This document shows, piece by piece, positions 5,608 through 6,911 of a stretch of DNA of 6,911 nt. Source of the DNA: an uncultured Micavibrio sp. (GTDB lineage: Bacteria; Pseudomonadota; Alphaproteobacteria; Micavibrionales; UBA1664); contig CAJXOI010000043.1 in assembly GCA_913057885.1 (NCBI GenBank), positions 1 to 6,911 on the forward strand, given 5' to 3'. Made by a program: the position numbers and the translations under genes. The notes below the pieces were generated by a model, which saw only the letters and a list, made by a program, of their open reading frames with translations, made no database searches and was not told the DNA's origin. Within the stretch, counting starts at the first letter, position 1. Each line of letters starts with the position of its first letter.

Positions 5608-6911
5608 CGATAAAAGATATCAAACCCATTCACATTATTGGTGGCGGCATGGCCGGAAGCGAGGCCGCATGGCAGGCGGCGAATATGGGCGTCCCCGTAA
5701 TTTTACATGAAATGCGCCCCGTACGAAAAACCGATGCACACAAAACCGACGGTTTGGCGGAATTGGTGTGTTCTAATTCGTTCCGAAGCGATGATAAGGA
5801 AACAAACGCCGTTGGTGTATTACATGAAGAAATGCGGATACTGGGTTCAATTATCATTGAAAAAGGGGATAAGCATGCCCTGCCCGCCGGTGGTGCGCTG
5901 GCTGTGGATCGTGATTTGTTTTCCGCCGATGTGACAGAAACACTTGAATCCCACCCCCTCATTACCATTGAACGAGATGAGGTCACCGATATTCCTGATG
6001 ATTGGGAACAAGTTATTATCGCCACAGGGCCATTAACATCCGATCCCCTGGCAGATTGGATTAAGGCGCAAACAGGTGAAGATGAGCTAGCCTTTTTCGA
6101 TGCCCTGGCCCCAATTGTTCATTTTGACTCGATCGATATGTCGAAAGCATGGATGCAATCCCGCTATGACAAGATCACAGCGCATGGAAACGGTAAAGAT
6201 TATATCAATTGCCCGATGACAAAGGATCAATATTACGCCTTTATCGATGCGTTGATCGCCGCGGATAAAATGGAATTTAAAGAATGGGAAAAAAACACCC
6301 CTTATTTTGAAGGATGCATGCCCATTGAGGTCATGGCCGAGCGCGGACGAGAAACCCTCTCATTTGGCCCAATGAAGCCTGTTGGCCTGACCAATCCGCA
6401 TTCTGATGAGCAACCTTATGCCGTTGTTCAATTGCGCCAGGATAACAAGCAAGGTACTTTATTTAACATCGTTGGTTTCCAGACAAAGATGCGATACGGG
6501 GCACAGGTCGAAGTCTTCCGCACCATTCCAGGATTGGAAAATGCGGAATTTGCCCGCCTTGGCGGGATCCATCGTAATACATTTATCAATTCACCAAAAT
6601 TATTGGATGGTACGCTTACATTGATCCGTCATCCCCGCGGCATGACCCCCGATCCAATCGGGGGGAATTCGCACAGCGGGGATCCAGAAAACCAGACCCC
6701 CGCACAAGGCGGGGGTGACAATATTAGGCAAAAAATCCGCTTTGCCGGGCAAATCACGGGATGCGAAGGATATGTCGAGAGTGCCTCTATCGGCTTAATG
6801 GTAGGCCGTTTTGCCGCCGCCGAACAATTTGGGGAAAACCCTGCCCTTCCACCCCGTACAACGGCGATCGGGTCATTGATTGCCCATATTACGGGCGAGG
6901 CGAATGCCGAG
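5604..6911 (+). CDS. trmFO: TrmFO, folate-dependent tRNA(uracil-54) C5-methyltransferase, 3' truncated by window end
   Basis: A cytosolic flavoenzyme making ribothymidine at U54 of the tRNA T-loop, with methylenetetrahydrofolate as carbon donor and FAD as reductant. 436 residues are in the window and the frame is still open at the end. Visible: FAD-binding [10 protein letters not shown] (13-22), the [10 protein letters not shown] motif with C56 (54-63), [13 protein letters not shown] (92-104), [10 protein letters not shown] (138-147), [10 protein letters not shown] (202-211), [19 protein letters not shown] (234-252), [11 protein letters not shown] (291-301), and [16 protein letters not shown] (378-393). 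C56, C203 and C238 are conserved-looking cysteines; B. subtilis work implicates two. Between TLTL (337-340) and KIRFAGQ about 32 extra Gly/Pro/Asp-rich residues are present, encoded by a palindromic element; homologues have only a few residues there. The ATG overlaps the upstream stop by ATGA and has no ribosome site, so translation depends on the gene before it. Confidence 0.95.
   Translation, partial: MTIKDIKPIHIIGGGMAGSEAAWQAANMGVPVILHEMRPVRKTDAHKTDGLAELVCSNSFRSDDKETNAVGVLHEEMRILGSIIIEKGDKHALPAGGALAVDRDLFSADVTETLESHPLITIERDEVTDIPDDWEQVIIATGPLTSDPLADWIKAQTGEDELAFFDALAPIVHFDSIDMSKAWMQSRYDKITAHGNGKDYINCPMTKDQYYAFIDALIAADKMEFKEWEKNTPYFEGCMPIEVMAERGRETLSFGPMKPVGLTNPHSDEQPYAVVQLRQDNKQGTLFNIVGFQTKMRYGAQVEVFRTIPGLENAEFARLGGIHRNTFINSPKLLDGTLTLIRHPRGMTPDPIGGNSHSGDPENQTPAQGGGDNIRQKIRFAGQITGCEGYVESASIGLMVGRFAAAEQFGENPALPPRTTAIGSLIAHITGEANAE
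6629..6719. repeat. REP-like palindromic element inserted in frame in trmFO
   Basis: GC-rich nested inverted repeats. The outer ends are 11-base arms, GTCATCCCCGC (6628/6629-6638 region) and GCGGGGGTGAC (6709-6719), pairing with a single G-T wobble. The left arm also pairs perfectly as ATCCCCGC (6631-6638) with GCGGGGAT (6676-6683). Inside are two more hairpins: CCCCCGAT / ATCGGGGG (6646-6653, 6657-6664) and ACCCCCGC / GCGGGGGT (6696-6703, 6709-6716). Repeats of the GTCATCCCCGC...GCGGGGATCCAG type are scattered in proteobacterial genomes, usually between genes. Here the element is translated without stops or frameshift. Exact borders cannot be fixed from one copy. Confidence 0.8.

Noticed and set aside
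5630..6025. Minus-strand reading of 131 codons opposite trmFO
   Set aside because: The plus strand here encodes conserved TrmFO motifs; the opposite reading is Ser/Ala-rich with no domain and is a shadow.
6629..6719. Interpretation of the trmFO hairpins as an intrinsic terminator or end of the gene
   Set aside because: The frame continues through into the strongly conserved [14 protein letters not shown] segment, and no T-run follows; it is an insertion within the gene.

Overview
The window looks like chromosomal DNA of an alphaproteobacterium with moderate to AT-leaning base composition. This rests on the coaBC-dut pair, the folate-dependent TrmFO, a Uup-type ABC-F ATPase and a REP-like GC-rich palindromic repeat. 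The assignment below class level is a guess; no rRNA or other decisive marker is present. There are no tRNA or rRNA genes, CRISPR arrays, insertion sequences or phage genes.

Layout. (1) Positions 1-879, plus strand: the 3' end of coaBC (coenzyme A synthesis) overlaps dut (dUTPase) by ATGA, and a 40-base perfect palindrome acts as the terminator. (2) Positions 931-3426, minus strand: an ABC-F ATPase (Uup type) overlaps a single-domain rhodanese by 8 bases, followed by a 79-residue protein I do not recognise. (3) Positions 3447-3946, minus strand: two tandem, related, very small lipoproteins, ended by a strong terminator that lies almost directly against the uup start codon. (4) Positions 3947-4104: a divergent intergenic region with mirrored promoter-like motifs. 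(5) Positions 4105-6911, plus strand: two adjacent, paralogous glutamine-amidotransferase-like proteins (BPL_N type), then trmFO, which is cut by the window end. The second paralog overlaps trmFO by ATGA.

How the genes fit together. coaBC and dut are housekeeping neighbours. uup and the rhodanese are translationally coupled. The most unusual part is region 5. The first amidotransferase-like protein keeps a Cys nucleophile and a His-x-Glu pair. Its neighbour shares the fold but has lost the Cys and the Glu, which suggests an active/inactive pair. Both sit in one transcription unit with trmFO, and none of the three has a Shine-Dalgarno site, whereas dut, the 79-residue gene and the lipoproteins have clear ones. 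Inside trmFO, a GC-rich element of nested inverted repeats adds roughly 32 residues in frame just before the conserved FAGQ motif, comparable in style to the palindromic elements known inside Rickettsia proteins.
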